From Brachionus rotundiformis (Eukaryota; Rotifera; Eurotatoria; Ploima; Brachionidae), in NCBI GenBank assembly GCA_016802295.1, contig JAESIW010000137.1:149759-213758 (forward strand): a DNA stretch of 64,000 nt, given 5' to 3'. Below are positions 32,162 through 43,464 of the stretch, piece after piece. The notes below the pieces were generated by a model. The model worked only from the letters and a program-made list of their open reading frames with translations, had not been told where the DNA came from and ran no database searches. Position 1 is the first letter of the stretch; each line of letters begins with the position of its first letter. Both the position numbers and the translations under genes were made by a program.

Positions 32162-33298
32162 ATGGTTTTTGACTTTTTAAAAAATTATGAATATTTAAAA
32201 AATTTAAAAGTTCAAATTTACAACGACGATGGCCGAGTGGAGAAGCTTGTGCGCAAATACTCGGCCATCATGATGATCATGCTATCATCGTTATTCTTTA
32301 TTGTGCAACTAGTTGGCATTCGAATAAAATGCTGGTGTCCAAACGAGTACTCAAAAGCCAAATGCAAATACGCCAATACTTTTTGCTACATTACCAGCTT
32401 TCAAATTCCAATGAGTAATACAAGCGATTTGCCAAAGCGGGACTACCTGCAGTCTCATAAAATTGTATACTATCAATGGATACCTTATATTTTCTTTTTA
32501 CAGGCAGCTATCTTCTACTCTCCGAGTGTAGTATGGAGATGGCTGTACTCAAAATCTGGATTTAACTTGGACGAATGCGTCAAAAGTCTTGGAAGAGATG
32601 AGAGCGATCAGAATGATTGTAAAGAGGTCAATTTTGTTGCGGATCAAATTGACAAAGTTTTCTTAAATAAAAATAAAAAGCTTCAAAATGGATTTTATGG
32701 TAAAATTTTGACCAGTGGCTTCTACCTGACATTTAGCTACCTATTCACAAAAGTATTGTATCTGGTCACCATTGTTTTCCAATTGTATGTTCTTAACAAC
32801 TGGCTCATAGATGAACACTATAGCTCGAGCACAAATTGGATTTTTGGTTCTCACTTGTTCAAATTGGAAGAAAGATTTCCACGTAATTAAAAAATCAATT
32901 AGAAAATAGAATAAAATTTAGTCTAGAATTTTTATTTAGATATGACTTTGTGCAAGCATGAAATTTTTATTTTATCCGATTTTCAGACCCATTGGCTTCA
33001 GTGCGTTTTACCAATGAATGTCTATTTAAGAAAAGTTATCATTATTGTTTATTGTTGGTTAATTATTTTGTTTTTAATTTTTGCTGGAAACATATTAAAT
33101 TATGTCACTTATTTGTGCAGAGGAAAGAAAGACTTAAGCGGTCTAATTAAGCATGAAAAAAAAGATTTGGCAATTGAGATGGTAAAAAATCTAAATGTCG
33201 ATGTTTTACTCGTCATGAAATTGCTTAAGTCAAATACAAGTATCTATTATGCATCTGCTATAGCAAACAATTTGCTTCAAAGGAAAACCAAACTTTGA
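32162..33298 (+). CDS. Innexin, gene 1
   Basis: Gap-junction subunit of the plasma membrane. Exons 32162-32882 and 32940-33298 with a 57-nt intron give 359 residues. The frame is open from a TTG at 32153, but ATG 32162 is the first methionine and gives the usual innexin N terminus. TM1 at about 36-55 (AIMMIMLSSLFFIVQLVG), first extracellular loop CWCPNEYSKAKC with a further Cys (FCYI), the innexin signature YYQWIPYIFFLQAAIFY in TM2, TM3 SGFYLTFSYLFTKVLYLVTI, second loop to TLC and QC, TM4 YLRKVIIIVYCWLIILFLIF. The stretch from about 32707 to the intron end is nearly identical to innexin gene 2, and the intron is identical. Confidence 0.93.
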
Positions 33299-33653
33299 TA
33301 AACTTTGGAAAGATAATTTTTATTTCAATAGTTATCTATTACGAGCTTTATTAAGATAAAAACACTTTAAAAAAATTAGATAAAAATGTTGAATTTATTT
33401 TTAGTATTAGTTTAATTTTGAAAAAAAATTAAATTAATAAGTTTGATATCAAGTGAATTATGTAATTAAAAGCTTTATGAATTAAAGACAATTACCTAAA
33501 TGATAAAACATTTTTATTTTTTAAACACTGGTAAGAAATCAAGGTAGTCACAGGTCTTGATTGTTTTTTTAGTTTATCATTGTTCTAAAATTAAAGTTTT
33601 AAATGAAAAAAAAAGAAAATCATAAAAAAATTGTATCTCTTTTTTTTTATATG
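33299..33653. other. Innexin 1 / carbonic anhydrase 2 convergent 3' region
   Basis: AT-rich spacer between two genes that converge. No feature supported. Confidence 0.4.
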
Positions 33654-34814
33654 TCAAAATAATTCAAAAAATTTATCCATAAGTTTAAATAAAAATCTAT
33701 AAATTAAGTCCAAAATGTTATTTTCGGATTTTACCAAAATACTGTGCTGGACATTGGTGAACAAATTTCTGTTGTTTAACTCTTGGACCTCTCTATTATT
33801 AAAATCTATTTCGTTTTGGTAGAATTGTTCCATCTTAAGCAGAAAGATAAGATATTTGATTTTTTATAAATATTAAGATTTAAATTCACCTGGGCCTCTG
33901 AAATATTTATTTTTGTTCGATAAACAGTCCATTTTACTCCTTCGGTACATGGCGGAGTGGTCAAGCTGCCTGTGTACCTAAAAAAACCCTCTTTTCTCAA
34001 CAAATCCTCGCTTGGTACAAGTGAGCTTAGCGAAAATTTGATCACATGGTAAACTTGTGCAGAAATAAGAAAAAAAATTAATTAATAAATATTTTGTAAT
34101 CAATTTTTATCTAATTCTACTTTTATAAAATTAATATAAAAATTAAAACCAATGTTTATGATCAATTATAGATACCTGAATCTGAAAAATCCAGACTTGC
34201 TTTTTCAACCAGACTCTGAATTTTTGGATTATTTTTTTCAGAGATCTTGAATTATTTATTAATAATTAATTTTGTTTATAATTTCAGAAAAAAATACCTG
34301 AAACAAAAAACTTATGACAGCTTTTTCATTTTTTCTGGAAACATGCACCAAATGCACCTAAGAAACTTGATCAAGCTCTTAATAACCTTTAATTTAATTA
34401 CCTCTAAAGGAAATTTCTGGCTATCTAAAAGATGTTCGCTTCCTTGGAAAATGTTGAATCCCCAGTGGAAATGAAACTGGCTCAAATAGTACTTGGTACC
34501 AAAATCACTACCTGTGATGTAGGGTCTCAATGACTCATTAAATACCTGGTTAGCAATGACTAATTGAAAGAATTTTATTTTATATATAAATGACAGATAA
34601 AATGGCATTGTACTTGTTTTGCCATTGTTGGAAATATTCCAAGATAAAAGCCATTCGTAATTGTGAAAGCTTAAATGACCAAGACTTGGATCGAATAGAG
34701 CTTTTGATTGCTTTATGTTGATTGGCGACTGCAATTTTCCAGCACAAGTGGGGTACTTGCGTATCCAGAAGTCTGGTCCGAGACCTTCATAGTTCCATTC
34801 GCTGGCAAGAACAT
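33654..34814 (-). CDS. Alpha-carbonic anhydrase, gene 2 (5' exon not found)
   Basis: Six exons join in frame: 34814-34614, 34559-34402, 34357-34298, 34245-34176, 34053-33890 and 33833-33654, about 277 residues. The introns are 44 to 122 nt, the third-exon boundary having only a 44-nt intron. Motifs: EWNYEGLGPDFW, QSPINIKQSKALFDPSLG, zinc ligands in FHFHWGFN and in EVHLVHVS, and GSLTTPPCTEGVKWTVYRT. The intron after PLE sits directly before VHLVH. The tail is unusual: after NIS EAQMEQFYQ it ends IYRFLFKLMDKFFELF, a hydrophobic stretch. The first visible exon begins with an acceptor (TTTCAG, 34815), so a leader exon, possibly a signal peptide, lies upstream but I could not identify it. Confidence 0.88.
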
Positions 34815-35198
34815 CTGAAAGATTAATTACATAAAATGTTTATTCGGTGATTAATCAATGTTTACATGTTAATACTGTCAAATGGAAACAGATTCTGGAA
34901 ATCATCATAAAATATCATAAAATAAACTCATTTTTAACAATGAGATTTTAATTTATCCACTTTACTGATGGCGTGTCAAATGTTCTGGAATCTTTGGTAA
35001 AATAATTAGAACAATATTCTTTGAGGAATAAAAACTAGTATTAAAAATAATGAAATTAATATTAAATGAGAAAAAAATCAATTTAAAAAAAAACTTTTAT
35101 TTTTAAAAAATAATTTTTTTTGTGAACAAGAATCAAAATTAATTTAGTGTTAACAGATTGAATTGATCTATTCGTAATTTTTAGTGAAGTATACAACA
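34815..35198. other. AT-rich intergenic DNA upstream of carbonic anhydrase 2
   Basis: Should contain the missing leader exon of the gene if it is near; none is convincing. Confidence 0.3.
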
Positions 35199-35585
35199 TA
35201 GAGAAATAAGGTCCTGAACGAAATCATTCATTTAAAAAATTTTTAAAATTTAAAATTTCAAAGTGCAATTACTCTGTCAATTTTTAGAGTTTTCCTGCAT
35301 TTGAAAAGCCAAAGTTCTCAGAATTTAGTGCTTTATAAGTGACTAAAATTTTGTTTAGGTATCTTAAGGATTGAGTTAAAAATTTAACTTTGAAAAATCG
35401 AAAAAAAGGCATTTTTTGGACATTTTCAAAGTCAAAATTTTCTATGATCCTTTCGAGTGACCACAACCTCCAAGTAGTATGTTATAGTGCATCTACTGAG
35501 CTTGCCTTTGAGTTCTCGGGGTCCTCGCTAGGCCAAAGGAACATAGAGAAATAAGGTCCTGAACGAAACCATTCATTCATTCTCC
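35199..35585. repeat. 220-bp dispersed repeat between two 38-bp direct repeats
   Basis: Bases 35272-35492 are the second copy of the repeat at 11742-11961. About 38 bp with ACATAGAGAAATAAGGTCCT occurs on both sides (about 35199-35235 and 35548-35585). The outer repeats do not touch the inner unit, so this is a nested arrangement rather than a plain target duplication. Confidence 0.55.
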
Positions 35586-35885
35586 AGAGAGGAATAAATA
35601 GGACGTCATTTTGATAGACATCCTATAAGTAGTAGTAGTGTGGCTGTTTCTTGAGAGTTTTGATCTAAGCAGCAGCTTTGAAGACGAAGTAGACCTGAAG
35701 TAGAGCTAGCCGTTGAATATCATCTATTCTGTGTTCAAACTTGTACATCTCAACCATGTCGCCTCTTGAACGTCTTTCTTCTAAGGACGTTAGAACAAGG
35801 TTTGCGCATCTTGACTCGCAATTCTTGTTTCTAAGATGGCTTAGTTATTTTGTTGCACGCTGTTGAACTTTTTCAATTGTAAAGC
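35586..35885 (-). pseudogene. CR1-like element 3' remnant
   Basis: On the minus strand: a decayed reverse transcriptase C-terminal segment (35885-35700, relative of 23.0-23.2 kb, ending near VEMYKFEHRIDD), then CTCAAGAAACAGCC and a CTA/TAC trinucleotide run at 35637-35646. This is the same 3' signature as the elements at 15.27 and 57.4 kb. Just left is GGAATAAATAGGACGTCATTTTGA, a sequence shared with the GC-rich repeats. Confidence 0.55.
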
Positions 35886-36444
35886 ATATTTAGATCTTTA
35901 CAAAATAAGTAATTTGAAGAAATCCCATCTAAAGACTTAAATTCTTCAATAAAGACGCAATTTTGGGGCACTTATTTGCTAGGGTTTACGGTAAATTGAA
36001 TGTGTTTGTACCATAAACCCTTGCATATATGATAGAAAATTTTCTTCAACATCTACATACTAAAAATAATCTAAAATTAAATTCGTTTTTTTACTTAAAA
36101 AAAAATTGAAATTAAATGAATATTAATTTTTAATATTTTTTAAAGATAAAAGAGTAAACTCTGAGGAAACATTTCAATTCGATCGTTTCAATTCAGAAAA
36201 ATTTGAATTGAAATGAACTTCACAACCACTAAAAATATAAAAGTAAATACTAGCACTTTTTTGAATAAATTTAAAAAAAAATAAAAAACTATCAAATGAA
36301 TAAACCAGAGCAAGCTGAAATAAGATTAGTTTCCATTGAGCACTTTAAAATTGTCACTAAAAAAATTAACTCAATTTATTAAAGATATTTTGCGTATAAA
36401 TAGAAAGTCATTTTAAAAATAATCAGTTCATTTTTCAAATTTAT
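35886..36444. other. Intergenic DNA with a piece of the foldback element
   Basis: About 36173-36235 (CGATCGTTTCAATTCAGA, then TTGAA..GAACTTCACAACC) resembles the ends of the foldback MITE at 1.45-1.78 kb, here collapsed into a short inverted pair. Nothing else is supported. Confidence 0.4.
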
Positions 36445-37111
36445 AACTTTTGAAAAATATTTAACAAATTAAACATAAAATCTTAATTAGTTAAATTGGC
36501 AAAATTAGTAAGACCAAAGGGGTATAAATAGGATGTCATTTTGAATAAAATAAATTCATTTTTATTTTTATTTAAATTTTGTAAAAAGATTTTTATTTAA
36601 AAGAAAAATGGAATTAATTGAGCAGTCACCATAACTCTGCCGATCCGCAGGTCCCAAGCCCTGATGAAAAAAGAGGAGGGTGGTGGCAGCCACATGCATC
36701 GTATGTGTGTGTGGTCTTTCACGTAGTCTGCAGAAGAGCTGTATGGCGGGTACATAGGCCTACGGGTCTTTGTCCAAGTCTTGTCGTATGAGGGCGCCGC
36801 TGGCTTCGACCATCTCCCAGTATAGAATCCGAAAGGAGCGAGAATCTGCTGTACAGCTGACCCTCTGCAGACAGTACGTAACTTTGGAAGCCTTAAGTTA
36901 AGACTTTTAAGTCGCTTGGTTTGTGGTTCCAAGCTAGTCTAAATAGTTGCCGAGTTCGCAGCCATTGAGTGCTCGGATGAGTGGCGCTGTTTATGATGAA
37001 CGTCCCACTGGCTTCTTAGGGAAAGTTTGGCCGTCATAACTCTGCCAAAGCCGGTCCCAAGCCCGGTTGCGAAAAGAGGAGGGTGACAAGAAGATTAATA
37101 ATTTGTTTAAA
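36445..37111. mobile_element. GC-richer 670-bp dispersed repeat, copy 1
   Basis: Nearly identical to 41076-41760 in the same orientation and far richer in G and C than its surroundings. It contains a TATA-like GGGGTATAAATAGG (about 36519), then two related blocks near its two ends: CATAACTCTGCC, GGTCCCAAGCCC, GAGGAGGGTG at 36630-36685 and again at 37036-37086. The minus strand has a 111-codon open frame (36932-36597) that is open in both copies, but its product is not recognised. Perhaps a short retroelement or structured-RNA repeat. It has no evident inverted repeats at the ends. Confidence 0.7.
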
Positions 37112-37915
37112 TCTATTATTCTAATAAAAAAGTCATTTAAATTTTAAGTAATGATATAATTCCTGTTAAAATAATTACCATGAATTTAAACTTGAAATAG
37201 TAATTCTAGTTATTTAAAATATGTTATCGTAAAATATGTGTTTTTTATTTCAAAAACCTCATAATTTCTCTTTATCCAGTATAAAATATTATCTTTAATT
37301 TTCTTGATTATCTTTTTTATTTCTTTCAAAAAATCTTTCCAGAATGATAAAAATTCATTTCTATTTAATGATAAATGAAATTCTTAATTTTCTGTTTTTT
37401 ATATTTTGCTCCTTAAAACTTTTTAAATTAAAACCAAGATTTTTTCTACACTACAATAATTGTAGAAATGAAATAAATTATAATTTTAATAAATATAAAT
37501 AATCTTAATTAATAAATTTTTTATTGTGAAGTCAAATTTTTGATTTGAAATTTTAAACAAATATTGACCATAACCAAGCTGTAATAAAAACTAGGATGAG
37601 TCTCGGTTCCAAATTGTGTAATAAACATTTTTATCTAAAACTTATCAAATAGAATTATGGTAAATTTTTCAACATAAAAATTTGAACTCTTGTCATAATA
37701 ATTTAAAATAAAATGCTTTAAAAATAGTACTTATTACTTGTAGATAAATAATATATGAAAAAGATAGATTACTTTAATTTGGAAAAATAAAATTTATCTT
37801 TAAAATTTAATTTAAAATAAAATCGAAACAAGAAATCATACAAAAATAAAATATTCTTATCGAGCTTAAAAGCTTAATATTTTTTATTAAATTTTATCTT
37901 AAATTTTTGTTTGAT
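37112..37915. other. AT-rich upstream region of innexin gene 2
   Basis: No coding segment or repeat that I can support. Confidence 0.35.
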
Positions 37916-39079
37916 ATGATTTTAAGTACTTTTGAATCGTATGCAAAGCTAGCTCAGCTTAGATTGGAAAAATATGATGATGATGGCGTGGTTGAAAAAC
38001 TGGTGCGCAAATTCTCTGCCATCATGATGGCCATATTCGCTACCATATTTGGCGTAAGCCAGCTCGTTGGAAATCCACTCGAGTGCTGGTGTCCAAACGA
38101 GTACTCGGACAGTAGATGTGACTACGCAAAAACCTACTGCTACATCACCAATTTATACGTACCAATTAGCAACTCCAGCCATTTACCAAGCCGCAATGAT
38201 CTACATTCTCATCAAATTCTCTACTACCAATGGATACCTTTTATTTTCAGCTTGCAAGCAGCTTTGTTCTATTTTCCCAGCATGGTGTGGAGATTTCTCA
38301 ATTCCAAGTCTGGATTTGACATAAACGGCTACATCGAGGAGCTCAGAAATGATGAGAGTGGTCAAAAGGACAGCCAAGAAATCAAATTTGTCACTCATCA
38401 CATAGAAACATGTCTAATATTCAAAGAAAAGTATCAGCATAGAGGCTTTTTACAAAAAAAATTGTCATTGAGATTTTTGACCAATGGCTTCTACCTGACA
38501 TTTAGCTATCTATTCACAAAAGTATTGTATCTAGTCACCATTGTTTTCCAATTGTATGTTCTTAACAACTGGCTCATAGATGAACACTATAGCTCGAGCA
38601 CAAATTGGATTTTTGGTTCTCACTTGTTCAACTTGGAAGACAGATTTCCACGTAATTAAAAAATCAATTAGAAAATAGAATAAAATTTAGTCTAGAATTT
38701 TTATTTAGATATGACTTTGTGCAAATATAAAGTTTTTGTTTTGACTGATCCGCAGCTACATTGGCTACAATGCACTTTGCCAATTAATGTCTATTTGAGA
38801 AAAGTTTTTCTAATTGTTTATATTTGGATCTTTGTTTTGTTCTTCCTAATAGCTGGAGACATTTTTAAGTTTGCCACTTTTTTGATAAAAGGCAAACGTT
38901 TCTTGACCAGTTTAATTCATGATGAAAATATTGACCACCAAACTTTAAGTGATTTGAGCTTTAGTTTAAAAAGCGATGGCTTGGTTGTTTTAAACCTTAT
39001 AAAAATGAATACCAATGCTTTTAATGCATCGGCCATTGCTTCCAATTTGTATGCTATCGAATCAAAGAAATATAAATAA
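37916..39079 (+). CDS. Innexin, gene 2
   Basis: Exons 37916-38651 and 38709-39079 with a 57-nt intron give 368 residues. The start is ATG 37916; the frame is open from a TTG nine bases upstream. TM1 AIMMAIFATIFGVSQLVG, first loop CWCPNEYSDSRCDYAKTYCY, signature YYQWIPFIFSLQAALFY, TM3 NGFYLTFSYLFTKVLYLVTI, then TLC, WLQC and TM4 YLRKVFLIVYIWIFVLFFL. The N-terminal and C-terminal parts differ clearly from gene 1, while about 230 bp from the TM3 region through the intron are nearly identical. Likely a neighbouring paralogue that may form mixed channels with gene 1; that is inference. Confidence 0.93.
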
Positions 39080-39739
39080 ATTTTTAAAATTATTATCAAA
39101 AATAAAAATAATTAAAAAGCTAAATTTTATTTATCTAATTAAAAATAAGAGAATTTTGATTTATATGAATTTGATCCTTCTTTCATTCTCGTTTATCAAG
39201 ATTGGGCTGTGGTGACTTTTTGCTGACCGTGCCATTTTTAAAATATAAATTGTTTATTTATTCATTCAAATAAGTATAAAGTCTTAATTAATTATCTTTT
39301 ATTCTTTTTTTTTACCTTTTAATGTCAATGGCTTTAATTGATTACCAGAAAAAAGCAATAAAAATGAGACTCCATATTATTTTGTTCCAATCTAAAAAAT
39401 TCAGCATTTCAAAATCACAATGCACTCATAATCAAATCACTAATTAATTTGAAAGCTTCTAATATGTGGTAAGTTTCTTGTTTGGAAGAAATGCATAAAG
39501 CAATGGGAGAGTTGTACATCGGATAATTATGTTCCTTAATAAAAAAGTTTTCATGTGTGGTAAAAAATATTATTCGGTTTTTGTGGTTTTGAGTCTTTTC
39601 AATTTTCAAGGTTTATCAACAGGCTAGTGCCCTTGTCATAAAGACCGATTAACACTCCATTTATTTAAATGAAATAAATTTTACAAATTAAAAATAAATT
39701 GTTTATATAATTATCTAAAAAAGTAAAACATTGAAATAC
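39080..39739. other. AT-rich intergenic DNA
   Basis: Nothing supported. Confidence 0.4.
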
Positions 39740-40760
39740 TTAAATTAAATTTTTGAATTTTTTTACAAAATCTGAGAAAATTAGATTAATATTATTAAAA
39801 ATTGAATGCTTAAATGTTGTAAATTTCAACATTGATCTCTTGATCACAAAGCAATTTATAAGTCTTGAGTAGAAAAATCCAAAAGTTTTTTCACCATTTA
39901 CTGATTTAGATGTTGGTTCAATCAGATTCTCACTGTTCCCTAAATTATGTTTTAAATTTCTTGAGTCATTTTTCTTTAAATTCTGCCTTAGATTTTCAGG
40001 AGAGTTATGAAAGTATAGTGTTTTATAAGCAAAAGATAGCATTCTATCTAGTATTCTATGTTGGAATGCATATAGGCCATACTTTTCTAAAAAGTTATTA
40101 ATATCGTTAAAGTTATTAACTTCAAATTTGAACTTAAACAATTTAAATATTGTCAAATAATAGCGCTTGTCCAGTTTGATTACTGCCTCTTTTGAGAAAT
40201 AGCATATTTGATAAATTTCTTCGTAACGCAATAACAATGTAGATCCAATAGACATTTAATGAGGGTTAGGAAAATCCTTATCTTGAGGTTAGGAATAAAT
40301 TTAACTCTCTAAATCTTACTTCCATGTTATCTAGGCAAAATTTTATCGATTCACATATTCCATTTTTGCTTTTTTTTATTCTTCCTCTCTTATTTGTTAA
40401 ATCTTGTTCAAGTATTACTTTCCCTTATTTCGTTTATAAATTTGTTAGTTCTGTTAGGCTTGGTTTCATTTGATTTTAATATTTTCAACGTAAAATAGTT
40501 ATCCAGAACTCTCTTAGTAAATCCAAGTTTTAATTTCTTTATTTTTTGAGAATAGTCTCTTAAAGCTGAATAATTTTTTATTCACAACTAATAAGATACT
40601 AAATGCAAATTTAGAAAAATATAAATTTTAATCAATTTGTAACCTAAAAGAGTTATTTCACTGACAACTTTTATTTCATTTCCACAAAGATTAATCATCT
40701 TGGGAAAAAAAAAATTCTATTTGAAAAGATCATACGATATGTTTTTGACCAAATATTATC
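39740..40760 (-). pseudogene. Non-LTR reverse transcriptase C-terminal remnant
   Basis: The last 171 codons form an open frame from ATG 40255: KRYYLTIFKLFKFKFEVNNF, NNFLEKYGLYAFQHRILDRM, LSFAYKTLYFHNSPENLR and a tail ending FVKKFKNLI. Upstream on the same strand, in another frame, INLCGNEIKVVSEITLLGYK fits the segment before the thumb. The pattern (L-x-N/Y-G/L-x-x-F-x-x-R-I/L, then N-x-P-x-x-L) is usual for the C-terminal domain of non-LTR reverse transcriptases. No catalytic core is present. Confidence 0.55.
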
Positions 40761-40791
40761 AACCTTGTTAAAATAACACCAATTACTAAAA

Positions 40792-41060
40792 TTGTGGATG
40801 GTAACACATTGTTTTTGTGTTTTATTTTTATTGAGAACAATGGACTACTTCAACCAAATACACACCAACCAGTTTGGCTTTAAGAAAAAGTTATCTTATA
40901 AGCATGCTTATATGGTTATAAATAAAACAAAAGACCTCTATATACAAAATGGTTCGAAAATTTACTTAGTATGCCTTGCTTGCATCAAGGCTATTTCCAT
41001 CTCTCAAATGTTGAGAGGCGCCCTCATGTTGAGATGCATCACTTTTTTGATTATCAAAAA
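40792..41060 (+). pseudogene. Non-LTR reverse transcriptase fragment (motifs 1-2)
   Basis: The frame reads TMDYFNQIHTNQFGFKKKLS, then HAYMVINKTKDLYIQNGSKI, then YLVCLACIKA. N-Q-F-G-F-x-x-x-x-S-x-x-H-A followed by (V)xCLDxxKAF is the standard start of the reverse transcriptase fingers; here the catalytic LDASKAF has become LACIKAI. It ends at the left border of the second GC-rich repeat. Confidence 0.65.
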
Positions 41061-41075
41061 ACTGGTTTTACGTTT

Positions 41076-41760
41076 AACTTTTGAAAAATATTTAACAAAT
41101 TAAACATAAAATCTTAATTAGTAAAATTGGCAAAATTAGTAAGACCAAAGGGGTATAAATAGGATGTCATTTTGAATAAAATAAATTCATTTTTTTTTTT
41201 ATTTAAATTCTGTAAAAAGATTTTTATTTAAAAGAAAAATGGAATTAATTGAGCAGTCACCATAACTCTGCCGATCCGCAGGTCCCAAGCCCTGATGAAA
41301 AAAGAGGAGGGTGGTGGCAGCCACACGCATCGTATGTGTGTGTGGTCTTTCACGTAGTCTGCAGAAGAGCTGTATGGCGGGTACATAGGCCTACGGGTCT
41401 TTGTCCAAGTCTTGTCGTATGAGGGCGCCGCTGGCTTCGACCATCTCCCAGTATAGAATCCGAAAGGAGCGAGAATCTGCTGTACAGCTGACCCTCTGCA
41501 GACAGTACGTAACTTTGGAAGCCTTAAGTTAAGACTTTTTCTCAATTGAGAGAGAAGTCGCTTGGTTTGTGGTTCCAAGCTAGTCTAAATAGTTGCCGAG
41601 TTCGCAGCCATTTTTGAGTGCTCGGATGAGTGGCGCTGTTTATGATGAACGTCCCACTGGCTTCTTAGGGAAAGTTTGGCCGTCATAACTCTGCCAAAGC
41701 CGGTCCCAAGCCCGGTTGCGAAAAGAGGAGGGTGACAAGAAGATTAATAATTTGTTTAAA
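41076..41760. mobile_element. GC-richer 670-bp dispersed repeat, copy 2
   Basis: Second copy of 36445-37111. Differences are few: a small insertion TCTCAATTGAGAGAG at about 41540-41556, three extra T near 41612, and scattered substitutions. The minus-strand open frame (41578-41228) stays open, because the insertion keeps the frame. Both copies end with AAGATTAATAATTTGTTTAA. Confidence 0.7.
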
Positions 41761-42704
41761 TTAATATTTCAAAAATATATTCTTGAATTTTCTTAATTAA
41801 ATCAATTATGATTTCTATGATTAAATAATAATCATTTTATAAGATTTTAGCAAGTACTTCAAGTAATTAAATTTTTTTTTATTTTAAAATTTTCCTTTTT
41901 GATTAAAATTGGTCGAAATTATTTTGACATTGAGAATCTAATTTTTAGCCATCAATCACAAAAAATGCATGAACTTATTAAAATCTTAAAAATTCTGGTT
42001 ATTTGATAATCTACTATTAAATTTAAAAATTAAAAAAAAAATATTTCCTATTAACTTTATGGATAAAAAATTCGCATTTATCAACATGGTAACAAGGAAA
42101 ACTATAAACATATTCAATTGTTTTTAAATTTTTTAAATTTCAAAAAGGTGCTCTAAATTAAGTTAAAAATTTTAATTAAAAGATTAAAATGTAACTAACA
42201 AACAAATTAGGCTGATTTTGATATTTTACTCCTTCATTAAATATCTTAACAAAATACTGTTAAATAACAGATGATATGTGTATATTTTAATGCTTATGTA
42301 AAATAAATGACAAAAATAAAAAATGTTTCTTTACAAAAGTATCTTTTAAAAGCTTTTATTTTCTTTTTGAGCCGGAACTAATATAATAATAAATAAGACA
42401 GTTTAGGATCAACCTAAATTTGGTAAAGTTATCTTGCCGAGAAAATTAAAAGACTTGCCCAAGATTTTGATTATCTCAAAAAATATGCTTGTTTTAATTA
42501 AAATAATTAACAAATAACTTATTTAAAATATTTATTAATTATTATTTTTTTACTTAATAATTTGAATAAATATTGACTAAATTGAACTGGTAATATTTTG
42601 AGTAACTTTATCTTTATAAATCTCGTAGCTGTTTTTGATACTGTTTAATTTGGATCTAATTAAAATTTAAAAATAGATAGATACAAGTATCAATTAGATT
42701 AAAA
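41761..42704. other. AT-rich intergenic DNA
   Basis: No gene is visible on either strand. Confidence 0.4.
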
Positions 42705-43464
42705 TTACATGTCTTCTTTTGGTTCGGGAAACTTTAAAAAAAAATTTTTATCATTTTTTTCAATAGGAAAAAATTAAAAAAATTACTTTTCTATAGCTTC
42801 CATACGAAAATTCCAAATCGATTGTTTTCTTATTTGGTTTATGAGCGGTCTTGGCTCTTTGTCTGAAAAAAATCTCCTTTTCCTCTTTATCTTGATCGCT
42901 CCACAAGTCAAACAAACTCTTCTGCATACACAGATAAAAATAAGATAAAAAATTCACTAAATTTTATTTCTTACCGCGACTAGCGGACTTCTGCCATTGG
43001 GATAGTTTAGAAAAATGCTTGAATTATGAAAAGTACCTTGGTTGGAACAGAATTTAAGAAGCAAAAATTTTATTCTGGTAAATTGTACTGTCTTCGAGAT
43101 AGGTGGTGTGTCTTGAGTGTTCATCGGAAAGCTTACAGAGCACATCGTCGCGGTCAATCCTCCTCAAAGTTGGCAAAGTTGGGTTGTAAATGCCCCGCTT
43201 GATGCCTGCCAGTCTGACCAAATGGTTCTTAGTATAGTGCAGTTTTGGCTCTAGAGCGTTTAGCTTTGCGCCTTTCTGGTATTCGTTCCATTCTCGTGAC
43301 TTGGGTCCACTTTAAAAATATTATTCTATCAATTCCATTTTCATTCAGAGATGGTCATAAAAAACCATGTCAAATTCATATTGTTAAGCTCACCTGACAG
43401 TGTGAAGTTTATTGAATGGATCATTCAAAAAATTGGTATAAGAATACTGCATATAACTATCCAT
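42705..43464 (-). CDS. Unrecognised five-exon gene, 171 residues
   Basis: Five exons join in a single frame: 43464-43394, 43309-43089, 43036-42975, 42921-42787 and 42731-42705, with introns of 84, 52, 53 and 55 nt, all GT-AG. The protein starts MDSYMQYSYTNFLNDPFNKL and contains NEYQKGAKLNALEPKLHYTK, LAGIKRGIYNPTLPTLRRID, FLNYPNGRSPLVA and DLWSDQDKEEKEIFFRQRAK; it ends FPEPKEDM. It is basic and has no signal peptide or membrane segment. I do not recognise the family. Short, basic, Tyr/Pro-containing proteins of this kind are common among ciliary microtubule proteins, but that is only a guess. The exact first and last exons are predictions by splice phase. Confidence 0.65.

Noticed and set aside
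36630..36690. Hammerhead-type ribozyme in the GC-rich repeat (CTGATGA is present)
   Set aside because: The CTGATGA in copy 1 of the block is not followed by a proper stem II and GAAA core, and the second block has GGTTGCG at that place. The motif is therefore not conserved between the two blocks.
36597..36932. 111-codon minus-strand frame in the GC-rich repeat as a protein gene
   Set aside because: It is open in both copies but has no recognisable domain, and the repeat itself has low AT content, which favours accidental long frames. Kept only as part of the repeat description.
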